From IMG/VR virus record IMGVR_UViG_3300042894_001844, positions 1-36,583 of that record: DNA of 36,583 nucleotides; one strand, 5' to 3'. The translations under genes were made by a program, and so were the position numbers. The DNA comes from a virus. Within the stretch, counting starts at the first letter, position 1. Every line of letters begins with the position of its first letter. Below, piece by piece: positions 20,601-28,135 of this stretch. Under the pieces are notes generated by a model. It was not told the origin of the DNA. It saw nothing but the letters and a program-made list of their open reading frames with translations, and made no database searches.

Positions 20601-21070
20601 GTGGTGATGGTATTGGTACATTCAAAATTAGAGCAACAACACCAATAGCATTACCTATAGAACTTTTAACTTTTGACGGTGTATCAAACAATGGGTATAA
20701 TTCATTATGTTGGTCAACAAGTAGCGAAACAAACAATGATTACTTTAGTATTGAAAAAACACTTGATGGTAATACATATAATGTTGTTGGAATTGTTAAT
20801 GGGTCTGGTAATTCACAAATTTTAAATAAGTATGAATTAAAAGATTTTAATGTTGAAAAAGTAATTAATTACTATAGATTAAAACAAACAGATTTTGATG
20901 GTAATTATAAATATAGTGATTTAATATCAATCGATAATCGTGGTAATTCAACACCAACACTTATTAAAGTTGTTAATACGTTGGGTCAAGAAGTTGATGA
21001 ATATACCAATGGTGTTTATATGTTTTATTATGATGATGGTAGTGTTATAAAACGATACTTTAATAAATAA
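17624..21070 (+). CDS. Large secreted repeat protein with T9SS sorting domain
   Basis: 1148 residues. A signal peptide (residues 1-21, IILSLVFLIGIITYNYS) is followed by a Thr/Ser-rich beta domain, fibronectin-III-like repeats (about 250-460 and 640-740, with TAYTFTIFTYKT, ATIYYYRVRAT and QYYFWVRSNCG), a MAM/jelly-roll-like part (about 465-640), and two PPC-like domains (about 745-1000, with DDDVWYKFTAT and GDIWYKVVVP). The end has PIELLTFDG, NYYRLKQTDFDGNYKYSD and a last block with NTLGQEVDEYTNGVYMFYY and KRYFNK, the pattern of Bacteroidetes type IX secretion C-terminal domains. The product would be exported by the host T9SS to the cell surface. Possible roles are masking receptors, adhesion, or binding other cells or phages. 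Confidence 0.85.
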   Translation: MKNKIILSLVFLIGIITYNYSQVSNYTFSETTGTYTSITSGTQLVTTTAGATLYDTDGSYFTLAAGNQFSFNSTTITSVIMQADGSLWLNPTTSTTGNGVTGPLASTAVASGIISALGMDLRSTSVAATVYERRWHDDGTEDIFQWQNCARNGQATEKISFQIRINKSTGVVRIVYGGMTVTTTLGQPMVGLRGSTNADYNNRRLTNSVPDATPGWAGAAGTAVGTSNAHTCRFLSTASCFPASGLIFIWTPLSPCTAPTTQATSYVNSGITSTSITSSFTAASPAPTGYLVVRSSGSLNTNPVNGTTYSAGGTLGNGTIVQVGVSTSISATSLTANTAYTFTIFTYKTGSCTGPTYYTTSPLVGTTTTCLATPTSSAGSSISATSFSANWSSVTGATGYILDVATDNAFTSMVSGYSGLAIGNVITYSVTGLSSATIYYYRVRATGTACTSTNSLTQTITTSCGTYPLTFTQLFNASTTPLCWSTSIAAVQTGTKISYVTSSTNTTASPQEGIYFVKYGSFVNTNGGVGSEERLISPAIVTTGTSSVDVEFYWYQNNGSIYNSGAYLNEGVTVEWSTNGTTWTSSTFYPRQVSTALSTGEWSKKTITLPSGAGNIGTLYVAFKFHSEYGYNLYLDNVVIKPTPSCFEPTLLTSSSITSTGGSISWTASSSAPSSGYDYYLSTSSTAPISSTIATGSVSAGVTSVSLTGLSNPTQYYFWVRSNCGSSSYSTWAGSATFTTLLINDNSGGAIALTINSSTTCTTTTTGTSIGATQTLAAQSGYGTADDDVWYKFTATEVSLDMTVSRVTMGDLVVEGFTSSLVSIGVIDNYSTSPETVSFTNLTIGDVYYVRVYSYGSTLGVRGTFTICMTTPTQPPVNDNASGAITLIVNDPYITGTNDGATSSTTAPTPTGPSYYGGDIWYKVVVPSGGKVQIRTAALVLTDVVVEVYSGTASALTYITYNDDSSSVNPMSYISLISRTQDETIWIRVWDYSGDGIGTFKIRATTPIALPIELLTFDGVSNNGYNSLCWSTSSETNNDYFSIEKTLDGNTYNVVGIVNGSGNSQILNKYELKDFNVEKVINYYRLKQTDFDGNYKYSDLISIDNRGNSTPTLIKVVNTLGQEVDEYTNGVYMFYYDDGSVIKRYFNK

Positions 21071-21081
21071 GTCAAATTAAT

Positions 21082-21112
21082 TTGTTTTATTAAAATTAAT
21101 TTCGTACTTTTG
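21082..21112 (+). promoter_or_regulatory. Promoter TTG-N20-TACTTTTG
   Basis: TTG at 21082-21084 and TACTTTTG at 21105-21112, spacing 20; the ATG at 21117 follows after 4 nt, a leaderless layout. An AAATTAAT/ATTAATTT inverted repeat overlaps the spacer. It starts the long repair operon. Confidence 0.7.
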
Positions 21113-21116
21113 TAGT

Positions 21117-22019
21117 ATGAGAAAAAATGTTTTAAATATCGATATAACAAAACCAACACAACAATTGTCTGTGCTTAGAGGGATACCAGGTGCTGGTAAA
21201 TCTACAATGGCCAAGTCTATTGTGTTAGATGGTGTTATTCATTCAACTGATGACCTTATAACTGCTACTGGTGATTACAGAGCATTCTTCACTAGATTAA
21301 TAGAGTCTGGTGATTTCACAGACTTATCTAGAATGCACTCTAAGAACTTATCTAATGCAATTAAATCGATGAAAGATGGTATTTCACCAGTTGTAATAGA
21401 TAATACCAATATCAAAGCCAATGAAGCAAAAGCATACGTTGTTGCAGCGTTGGAAATGGGGTTCGATGAAAACAACATCCAAATACATGATGTTGGTACT
21501 CGTGGTTTGTCTGCTGAGCAATTGGCTGAATCAAATACTCATGGTGTTCCATTAGATAAAATAAAAATGATGATGCAATCACATAAATCAGTTGGTCCAT
21601 TGACCGTAAAGAAAATACTTGAGTCTAAAGATATGTACAAACAATCTAATGTCTTATACTCTTGCGTATTGTTGAATGGACAAGCAAAAGGTACATTGTT
21701 GGATAGACTTGGGTTATGGATACCACAAGATTGGATAGTAATAACTCATCATATGACAATAAACTTGGGTGAGTTAAAAGACAAATCTGAGATGGGTAAA
21801 GAAGTTGTTCTTACAGTGACTAGATTAGGATTGTCTGATATGGCTATGGCTGTACAAGTTGAAGGGTTTGGTTCTAAGAATGAAATACCACATATTACTA
21901 TTGCGATAAATCCAGAAGGTGGAAAGCCAGCAATGAGTAAAAATATAACAAAGTGGCAAGATATCAAATCATTTATGATAAAAGGTGTTGTTACTGAGAT
22001 TACTAATACTAATAAGTAA
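21117..22019 (+). CDS. Polynucleotide kinase fused to 2H phosphodiesterase (RNA end-healing)
   Basis: 300 residues. Residues 22-29 are GIPGAGKS (Walker A), and VVIDNTNIKANEA (about 91-103) is the polynucleotide-kinase/NEDD4BP2 signature, with a lid Arg region after. The C-terminal part has two HxT motifs, HHMTINLG (about 212) and PHITIAIN (about 258), 46 residues apart: the 2H phosphoesterase pattern. Kinase plus cyclic phosphodiesterase is the set of healing activities in the C-terminal half of fungal and plant tRNA ligases; it would open 2',3'-cyclic phosphate and phosphorylate 5'-OH ends before sealing. RNA ligases are encoded at 23623 and 29649. Confidence 0.75.
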   Translation: MRKNVLNIDITKPTQQLSVLRGIPGAGKSTMAKSIVLDGVIHSTDDLITATGDYRAFFTRLIESGDFTDLSRMHSKNLSNAIKSMKDGISPVVIDNTNIKANEAKAYVVAALEMGFDENNIQIHDVGTRGLSAEQLAESNTHGVPLDKIKMMMQSHKSVGPLTVKKILESKDMYKQSNVLYSCVLLNGQAKGTLLDRLGLWIPQDWIVITHHMTINLGELKDKSEMGKEVVLTVTRLGLSDMAMAVQVEGFGSKNEIPHITIAINPEGGKPAMSKNITKWQDIKSFMIKGVVTEITNTNK

Positions 22020-22237
22020 TGAAACAAGATGTAAAATTAAAATTAAAACACTATGGTTTTTGCCAGTGTGAAATACTTTGGGTTGAAGGTCCATTGTATA
22101 AGATAAGATTCTTTTATTACACTGGTGAGACTTTTCCATTGGAAGGTATTGAAGTATTTCACGAAAAAGAAATACTTAATTTAAGTGAAGTATTTATTGA
22201 TGAGGATTTAAATATATCAAAGTATGAAGAAGATTAA
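22019..22237 (+). CDS. Unknown small protein, 72 aa
   Basis: Its ATG shares one base with the stop of the kinase gene and its end overlaps the next gene by 14 nt, so it is translated as part of the operon. It has a beta-rich pattern (GFCQCEILWVEGPLYKIRFF) and an acidic C-terminus. No family is recognised. Confidence 0.55.
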   Translation: MKQDVKLKLKHYGFCQCEILWVEGPLYKIRFFYYTGETFPLEGIEVFHEKEILNLSEVFIDEDLNISKYEED

Positions 22238-22436
22238 ATTAACTACATGTATGTGTCACATGATTAGACAAATGGGTGACTGTAGGTTATCTGAGGTGGT
22301 TAAACAAGTTAGAGAAAATGAAATGCTTACTTGTGCACCACCACAAGGGTATAGGGTTAGTTTAATATTTGGTAGTAAACCTCAAGGTATTGAACCATTA
22401 TATTCACCTTATGTAAGGAAAATTAAAAGATATTAA
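22224..22436 (+). CDS. Unknown small basic protein, 70 aa
   Basis: Overlaps the previous gene by 14 nt and ends 3 nt before the receiver-domain gene. It is basic, with three Cys and a His near the start (TTCMCHMIRQMGDC), which could hold a metal, and a Pro/Gly-rich second half (CAPPQGYRVSLIFG). No family is recognised. Confidence 0.5.
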   Translation: MKKIKLTTCMCHMIRQMGDCRLSEVVKQVRENEMLTCAPPQGYRVSLIFGSKPQGIEPLYSPYVRKIKRY

Positions 22437-22439
22437 GAC

Positions 22440-22802
22440 ATGGGAAAGAAAATGCTTATTGTTGATGATGAAGAAGATATATTAATATTCTTATCATATC
22501 ACTTTAATAAAAATGGTTTCATTGTAACTACAGCTTCTGATGGTGTTATGGGTTTATTAGAATTTGGACGAGAAACATTCGATATTGTTATAACAGATAT
22601 ACGTATGCCAAATATGGATGGTATAGAAATGTGTAATGAAATTAAAAAACAAAACACAACAACACCAATTGTATTCTTAACGGCAGTTACTGATGATTAT
22701 AAAATATTACATGCAATGCGAACTGGTGCGAGTCAATTTGTTGATAAACCAATTAAGTTAGATGTACTAACTGACATTATTAAAGGATTAATTAAAAATT
22801 AA
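22440..22802 (+). CDS. CheY-like single-domain response regulator
   Basis: 120 residues, the length of one receiver domain and nothing more. The acidic pair D9/D10 (LIVDDEED), phospho-acceptor D53 (VITDIRMPNMDG), conserved Thr near 80 (VFLTAV) and Lys near 102 (FVDKPI) are all present, so it should accept a phosphoryl group. No output domain and no kinase gene is nearby. It may tap or divert a host two-component system, for example as a phosphate sink or by binding host partners. Confidence 0.85.
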   Translation: MGKKMLIVDDEEDILIFLSYHFNKNGFIVTTASDGVMGLLEFGRETFDIVITDIRMPNMDGIEMCNEIKKQNTTTPIVFLTAVTDDYKILHAMRTGASQFVDKPIKLDVLTDIIKGLIKN

Positions 22803-22828
22803 AAAAAAAAAGAAAAATAAAACAAATT

Positions 22829-23236
22829 ATGGTAACAGCACAAGTAGTACTTATAAACGATGAAGGTTTGGTCCTTGGAGTATCAAGAAAACATGACCAT
22901 AACGATATGGGTCTTATCGGAGGTAAACAAGACCCAGAAGACATGGGTGACCCAATGGTAACTGCAATTAGAGAATGCAAGGAAGAAACTGGATTGGATA
23001 TTACCGATTTAAAACTTATCTTTGCTATTCATAAAGGTGGGAATATGGGTTTCACATACTTAGCTAAGTATACTGGTGAGATAAATCACAATGAACCACA
23101 CTTGGTAGCTTGGGTGCCATTTCAAACACTAGTAAGAGGTAGTTTTGGTAGATATAATCAATTGGTTGCGGAATCATTGGATGATATGGATATTGATTAT
23201 GTTTATAAATTATACAAAGGTAATAAAACCAAATAG
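22829..23236 (+). CDS. Nudix hydrolase
   Basis: 135 residues with one Nudix box at about 31-53: GGKQDPEDMGDPMVTAIREC followed by KEETGLDI, matching GX5EX7REUXEEXGU. The preceding strand segment (AQVVLINDEGLVLGVSRK) is typical of mutT-like enzymes. It would hydrolyse a nucleoside diphosphate linked to another group; substrates such as NAD, (p)ppGpp, oxidised dNTPs or RNA caps cannot be told apart. Ends in TAG two nucleotides before the next ATG. Confidence 0.85.
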   Translation: MVTAQVVLINDEGLVLGVSRKHDHNDMGLIGGKQDPEDMGDPMVTAIRECKEETGLDITDLKLIFAIHKGGNMGFTYLAKYTGEINHNEPHLVAWVPFQTLVRGSFGRYNQLVAESLDDMDIDYVYKLYKGNKTK

Positions 23237-23238
23237 TT

Positions 23239-23580
23239 ATGGGTAATAAGATTGAAAGACGTTTAGATATAAGTGCAAAATTGATTAATATGGGTCAATC
23301 ATTAATGAATGAAGGTAAAGACGAAAAAGACTTTGCTATTTCACAAACTGGTTCATTCATGGTGTTGATTGGTAGTTTATTATTTGATGAAAAGGATATA
23401 TATGTATTTGGTGAACTATGTGCAATGTACTCAGCTAAAAAAATACTAGAAAACCTAGAAAATACAATACCTAATTTAAGTAGTTTGATTAAAGAAAAAG
23501 GTGATGATGAATCTTATGATGAAATAATCAAAAGAATAAATAAGTTACGTGGTGATTTAGGAAACTCACCAACAGAATAG
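23239..23580 (+). CDS. Unknown protein, 113 aa
   Basis: Starts 2 nt after the Nudix gene. It is helical throughout (RRLDISAKLINMGQSLMNEG, KKILENLENTIPNLSSLIKE) with a hydrophobic centre (GSFMVLIGSLLF) too short and mixed to be a sure membrane helix. The stop TAG is followed by AAA TAA, a back-up stop. No family is recognised. Confidence 0.55.
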   Translation: MGNKIERRLDISAKLINMGQSLMNEGKDEKDFAISQTGSFMVLIGSLLFDEKDIYVFGELCAMYSAKKILENLENTIPNLSSLIKEKGDDESYDEIIKRINKLRGDLGNSPTE

Positions 23581-23622
23581 AAATAAAAAAGAAGATTTCA
23601 GATTATCATAAAAACAAAAAAA

Positions 23623-24759
23623 ATGGAAAAAAAGGAACTATCGATAGTTAAGTATATTAAAAAATACGGTTTGGAAAAAGCTATAAATGATTTTAGCTTA
23701 ATTTGTAAACATTACCCATCAAAAATTTTACTAAAATATAACCAATTAGTCTCACCAACTCTTATGGCTTTGCCAGAGATGCAAGATTGTCGTGGAATAA
23801 TACTTGAAAAAAATACTTGGAACGTAATGTCGTTGGCATTCCGTAAATTCTTCAATTCTGAAGAAGGAAACGCTGCAAAGATAGATTGGAATACTGCACA
23901 TGTACTTGAGAAATTGGATGGTACTATGATACAAACCTATTGGGATTGGTATGAAGAAAAATGGTTTGCAGCAACTACTGGTACTGCTGAAGGTGAAGGT
24001 GAAGTGAACAACAAAAACGGAACAACATTTAATGACTTGTTTTGGGAAACTGTAAATAACAAATATACATTCAATGAATGTTTACTGAACAAAGACCTTA
24101 TATACGTATTTGAGTTGACTACACCATACAACATAGTGGTAAAACCACATGGTGAATCATCAGCAACACTATTGACTGTGAGAGACAGAGAAACACTAGT
24201 TGAGTTTTCTGGAAAAGACTTAGAAATGGCTGCAATATCAATAGGTATACCATTGGTAAAATCATTTGATATAAACGCATCAAATGTTGGTCACTTGTTG
24301 AAAACATTTGAAAACATGCCATGGTCTGAAGAAGGATATGTTGTTCGTGATGGTAATGACAATCGTGTGAAGGTGAAAAACCCAGCATATGTGCAAGCCC
24401 ACCACTTAAAAGGTAAAACTGCTGAACACAACATTTTGACTATCGTAAAAACCAACGAGATAGAAGAGTTTGCTGCTACTTTCCCAGAAAGAACAGAAGA
24501 ACTATATCGTCTTAAAGAAGGATACGATGAGTTGGTTGGTAAGTTGAACGTTATTTGGGTTGAGTTACAATTGCTTAGACCAAAAAACATCACAAAAGAA
24601 GAACAAAAAAAGTATGCAGCTGCTGTATTTGAAGTATGTGCTAAGCATGAAGTAACACAATTCACTGGATTGTATTTCGGATTGGCACAATACAAAGTTA
24701 ACAGCGTTGAAGACTTCATGTTTGAATATGATGATAAGTTATTATACAAAATGTTGTAA
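23623..24759 (+). CDS. T4 Rnl1-type RNA ligase
   Basis: 378 residues, close to T4 RnlA. Motif I EKLDGTM has the AMP-accepting Lys97; CRGIILEK is the upstream motif; VFELTTPYNIVV is motif IIIa; EEGYVVRD (about 236) is motif IV; RVKVKNPAY (about 248-256) is motif V with its two Lys. The C-terminal 120 residues are a helical domain like the tRNA-specificity domain of Rnl1. It seals 5'-phosphate and 3'-OH RNA ends, typically repairing tRNAs cut in the anticodon loop by host ribonucleases. Confidence 0.9.
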   Translation: MEKKELSIVKYIKKYGLEKAINDFSLICKHYPSKILLKYNQLVSPTLMALPEMQDCRGIILEKNTWNVMSLAFRKFFNSEEGNAAKIDWNTAHVLEKLDGTMIQTYWDWYEEKWFAATTGTAEGEGEVNNKNGTTFNDLFWETVNNKYTFNECLLNKDLIYVFELTTPYNIVVKPHGESSATLLTVRDRETLVEFSGKDLEMAAISIGIPLVKSFDINASNVGHLLKTFENMPWSEEGYVVRDGNDNRVKVKNPAYVQAHHLKGKTAEHNILTIVKTNEIEEFAATFPERTEELYRLKEGYDELVGKLNVIWVELQLLRPKNITKEEQKKYAAAVFEVCAKHEVTQFTGLYFGLAQYKVNSVEDFMFEYDDKLLYKML

Positions 24760-24760
24760 G

Positions 24761-24985
24761 ATGGATAAAAAAGAACTAATAAAAGAGGTAATGGGTAAGG
24801 TTATTAAGAAAACTTACCCACCAGAAGTAAAAGGTGGACAACATTGTGGTGTTAGTCATGGTGTTACCTTATATTGTGAAGAATTTGAAATCGAAATTAG
24901 TCTTTACGCTCATCGCTCTCAATACAAGAACCTACTATTAGCCACTACACTTATGGAGTTGGCTTTGGATGATTTAATCAAATAA
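24761..24985 (+). CDS. Unknown small protein, 74 aa
   Basis: ATG at 24761, one base after the ligase stop; a longer frame overlapping the ligase is rejected. Residues VKGGQHCGVSHGVTLYC contain two Cys and two His and may form a small metal site; the C-terminus is a helix (LLLATTLMELALDDLIK). No family is recognised. It is co-transcribed with the RNA ligase. Confidence 0.55.
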   Translation: MDKKELIKEVMGKVIKKTYPPEVKGGQHCGVSHGVTLYCEEFEIEISLYAHRSQYKNLLLATTLMELALDDLIK

Positions 24986-24989
24986 GATT

Positions 24990-25370
24990 ATGAAAAGAGA
25001 AGAATTTGAAGAGTATTTAATATCCATTGATGGTGTTTATGATTGGAAAAGTCTTACCTCTACCAATCCATCTATGTTTGGTGTTGGTGAAGGTTGGTTT
25101 GAGTTGCTAAAGAACCTTATAGATGAACTTATATCGTTGGGTTGGGATAGACATATGATTCAATCAAAAGAGAAGTTTGGTGGTCTTAATTTCTATATAA
25201 AAGAACCTAGTCAAGAGATGAGAGAAGTCATATTAACATATGAACAAATATCATATACAGTTTGTGAGGATTGTGGTGAAGAAGGTAGTAGAAGAGGTGA
25301 TGGTTGGATAAAAACACTGTGTGATAAACATGCAGAAGAAATAGAAAATAAATTAAAAACGAAAGAATAA
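24990..25370 (+). CDS. Conserved phage protein with C-terminal zinc ribbon, 126 aa
   Basis: The pattern GVGEGWFELLKNLIDEL, LGWDRHMIQSKEKFGGLNFY, then CEDCGEEGSRRGDGWIKTLC with a following His is one I know from many phage hypothetical proteins: a helical N-terminal part with the invariant KEKFGGL core and a CxxC...C..H zinc site at the end. Function is unknown. It overlaps the next start by one base. Confidence 0.65.
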   Translation: MKREEFEEYLISIDGVYDWKSLTSTNPSMFGVGEGWFELLKNLIDELISLGWDRHMIQSKEKFGGLNFYIKEPSQEMREVILTYEQISYTVCEDCGEEGSRRGDGWIKTLCDKHAEEIENKLKTKE

Positions 25371-25828
25371 TGGAAGTAGAAATTAAGAACAGAGTAGAAG
25401 TAATTGGTGATGGTGAAAAAGACTTTGTAATGGTTGATTTAATTATCGATGATAAAATCATTGATTCGGGTAATAACCCAATATCATCATATTCTTTTTG
25501 GGAAGACATTGAACAAGTATCACAAAGAGCATTGTATAGAATAAAGAATCAGAACCCTAAAATGCGGTTTGATTTCAACTTATCAACACTAGGTATGAGT
25601 GAAGATGATAAAGAAGCTAGATTTGTTGCTTATTTAAAGAATCAAAAACCAGAGTTAGATGTTGATATGGTTATGAGTGTAATCAATAAAGAGTTATCTG
25701 AAATTAAAAAAGTTGGACCAGATGATAACCATCCAAATCCATTTATGAAATTTCCAATCGATAGTCAAATGGTGAAAGCTTTTATATTAAACATTATTGA
25801 GCAAGTATTAATCGAAAAAACAAAATAG
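25370..25828 (+). CDS. Unknown acidic protein, 152 aa
   Basis: Starts on the last base of the previous gene. The N-terminal third is beta-rich (VEVIGDGEKDFVMVDLIIDD), the rest helical and acidic. Stop is TAG, followed two codons later by TGA. The next gene starts 2 nt after the TAG. No family is recognised. Confidence 0.55.
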   Translation: MEVEIKNRVEVIGDGEKDFVMVDLIIDDKIIDSGNNPISSYSFWEDIEQVSQRALYRIKNQNPKMRFDFNLSTLGMSEDDKEARFVAYLKNQKPELDVDMVMSVINKELSEIKKVGPDDNHPNPFMKFPIDSQMVKAFILNIIEQVLIEKTK

Positions 25829-25830
25829 TT

Positions 25831-26340
25831 ATGACATACACAGAGAAAGATTACAGAGAAGCAAGAATGGTTGCTGTTAAGTTACACGCATCACAATCAT
25901 ATGATGAAATATTCCCATATGAAAAACACTTAGATGATGTTGTTGAAGTATTAAAAAGATTTGGATTTTCTGGAAAGTTCATCATCGCTGGATATCTACA
26001 TGATTCCATTGAAGATGGTGCCATTTCATTTAACAAGATAAAAAGACACTTTGGTCTAGAAATAGCTGAAATGGTTTATTGCGTTACTGATGAGTTGGGT
26101 AGAGATAGAAAAGAGAAGAAAGCCAAGACTCTCCCAAAGACTGCTGGTAACCCAGATGCTATCATTTTGAAGTTGGGTGATAGAATTGCTAACATTGAGC
26201 ATGGTGGTAAAATCGATATGTATGCTAATGAATATGAGCAATTTAAAGGTGCTTTGTATTTGAATACTCCAGAAGACGGTAAGAAAATGTGGAATTATTT
26301 AGAAAGTTTATTGAAAATTAATTTGGTGGAATCAAATTAA
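25831..26340 (+). CDS. HD-domain hydrolase, SpoT/MESH1-like
   Basis: 169 residues, one HD domain. HLDDV (about 33), AGYLHDSIEDG (His57, Asp58, Glu61, Asp62) and LKLGDRIANIEHG (Asp about 117) reproduce the metal and substrate motifs of the (p)ppGpp hydrolase domain of RelA/SpoT and small alarmone hydrolases. There is no synthetase domain. If it acts on alarmones, it would cancel a host stringent response or a toxic-alarmone defence; other nucleotide substrates are possible for this fold. Confidence 0.75.
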   Translation: MTYTEKDYREARMVAVKLHASQSYDEIFPYEKHLDDVVEVLKRFGFSGKFIIAGYLHDSIEDGAISFNKIKRHFGLEIAEMVYCVTDELGRDRKEKKAKTLPKTAGNPDAIILKLGDRIANIEHGGKIDMYANEYEQFKGALYLNTPEDGKKMWNYLESLLKINLVESN

Positions 26341-26353
26341 TTTTGTACATTTG
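26323..26353 (+). promoter_or_regulatory. Promoter TTG-N20-TACATTTG
   Basis: TTG at 26323-26325, inside the end of the HD gene, and TACATTTG at 26346-26353, spacing 20. The next ATG (26376) follows after 22 nt. It starts the unit with the DNA ligase. Confidence 0.7.
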
Positions 26354-26375
26354 TAATATCAAATTATAAAAATAT

Positions 26376-26723
26376 ATGGAAGCTAAAGAACTTTGCGAAA
26401 AGATTAGAGAATTTGAAACTAATGCTGGTGAATCATTTACTGATTACTACATGCATGACAATGTAAAAGATGCATCATGGGCCTTTTGGTTGTTAGGTAA
26501 AGGTTTTACTGAACATGCAAATATTATCATAGATGAAATACTTGCTGGTGAAACATGTATCGACCAAGAAACATTGTATGAGATATACCCAGAATATGAA
26601 GGTGAAAAATGGTTTGAAGAAAGCTACGATAAAAATGCCTTGATATGGGCTGAATTTTTGGTAGCAACACCTTATTACTTGAATAGTGTTTTAGAATTTT
26701 TAAAAAACGAAGAAAATGATTAA
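26376..26723 (+). CDS. Unknown acidic protein, 115 aa
   Basis: Helical and acidic, rich in Glu, Trp and aromatic residues (WAFWLLGKGFTEHANIIIDE, EKWFEESYDKNALIWAEF). Its end overlaps the DNA ligase start by 8 nt, so the two are probably made together. No family is recognised. Confidence 0.55.
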   Translation: MEAKELCEKIREFETNAGESFTDYYMHDNVKDASWAFWLLGKGFTEHANIIIDEILAGETCIDQETLYEIYPEYEGEKWFEESYDKNALIWAEFLVATPYYLNSVLEFLKNEEND

Positions 26724-28125
26724 GCAGATTTTTGATGATATTACCGCTACTGGTGGTGATAAAGCTAAGATGGAAATCTTAAGCAAGTATAAAGACAATG
26801 AATTGTTAAAGCGTGTGCTTTATTTATCTAAGTCTAAACGTGTAAAGTTCTACATCAAACAGATACCAGAATATACTACATTAACTAGTGATTTCATTTC
26901 ATTGGATGACGCTATTGAAAGGTTAAGTAATATTAGTGGTAGATTTGTTACTGGTAATGAAGCATTAAATTTTCTTTCTGATATTTTAAGTAATTTAGAA
27001 CCAGATGATGCTTATATCATTGAGCGTATAATTGATAAAGACCCTAAAATTGGAATGGGAACTACTTTCATCAACAAGGTGTTTAAAGACCTTATAGAAG
27101 ACACCCCATATATGGGTGCTGTATCATTTGATGAGAAAAAAGCTCGTAAAATCTTTGACAAGGGTGGTAGAGGATTCTCTCAAATCAAAATGGATGGTCG
27201 TTATGCCAACACAATCGTTAGAAATGGTGATGTTGAATTAGAATCAAGACAAGGTGAACCAACAATTCTTACTGGTGCCAAGTTCTTGGAGGAACTAACT
27301 AAGTTTGAGGATTGTGTACTGAATGGTGAGTTAACAATAGATGGTGTTCCTCGTTATGAGTCGAATGGTATCATTGCATCACTTATCGATATCTGTGGTA
27401 AAAAAGAAACGAGAAGTAATGCTGAGACAAACAGAAAGATAATCAATTTCGAAGATAAGCATGGTAGTTTTACTGGAGCATTGGAAAGTATCAGATATAC
27501 TGTTTGGGATGCTATATCAATAGATGAATACTTTGCAAAAGCATCAAAAACACCATATTATGAAAGATTAGCATTTGTTGCATCTTACATATCTAATGCT
27601 GATGTGACGATGATTAAACCAATTGAATCAAAAGAGGTTGAAACATATGGTGAGGCTATGGAACACTTTCAAGAAGTCTTATCAACTGAAGTTGATGGTG
27701 TGCCACAAGAGGGAACTATTTTAAAAGCTTATAATGGTTTATGGAAAGATGGTAAACCAACATGGCAAATCAAGATGAAGTTGGAAATGGATGTTGATTT
27801 ACGTATCACTGGATTCAACATGGGAACCAAAGGTACCAAGAATGAGTTTGTTGTGTCTAGTTTCAATGTTGAATCATCTGATGGTCTGGTTAAAACAAGA
27901 CCACAAGGGTTAAAAGAGGATATGATGAAATTCATCACAGAAAACCAAGAGAATCTATTGGGTAAAGTCATTCAAGTTAAGTGCAACGGATTATCTAATG
28001 ATAGGGATGGAAAGTTCTCTTTGTTATACCCATCATTTGTTATGGTACGTGATGATAAAGATACTTGTGATTCGTTGGAATCAATAAGAGAAATTGAGAA
28101 TATGGTAAAATTATTAACAAATTAA
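26716..28125 (+). CDS. ATP-dependent DNA ligase
   Basis: 469 residues, similar in size to T4 gene 30 ligase. The helical N-terminal DNA-binding part has IIDKDPKIGMG, conserved in this family. Motif I is FSQIKMDGRYAN with Lys158; motif III VLNGELTIDG; motif IV near EVDGVPQEGTILK; motif V TWQIKMKL. The C-terminal OB domain holds VIQVKCNGL and SLLYPSFVMVRDD. It seals nicks in phage DNA during replication and repair and uses ATP, not NAD, so it does not depend on the NAD-salvage genes. Confidence 0.92.
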   Translation: MIKQIFDDITATGGDKAKMEILSKYKDNELLKRVLYLSKSKRVKFYIKQIPEYTTLTSDFISLDDAIERLSNISGRFVTGNEALNFLSDILSNLEPDDAYIIERIIDKDPKIGMGTTFINKVFKDLIEDTPYMGAVSFDEKKARKIFDKGGRGFSQIKMDGRYANTIVRNGDVELESRQGEPTILTGAKFLEELTKFEDCVLNGELTIDGVPRYESNGIIASLIDICGKKETRSNAETNRKIINFEDKHGSFTGALESIRYTVWDAISIDEYFAKASKTPYYERLAFVASYISNADVTMIKPIESKEVETYGEAMEHFQEVLSTEVDGVPQEGTILKAYNGLWKDGKPTWQIKMKLEMDVDLRITGFNMGTKGTKNEFVVSSFNVESSDGLVKTRPQGLKEDMMKFITENQENLLGKVIQVKCNGLSNDRDGKFSLLYPSFVMVRDDKDTCDSLESIREIENMVKLLTN

Positions 28126-28135
28126 AATTAAGTTT

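Noticed and set aside
24291-24749. 152-codon minus-strand frame opposite the RNA ligase
   Set aside because: Low-complexity Ser/Cys/Tyr-rich shadow of the Rnl1-type ligase.
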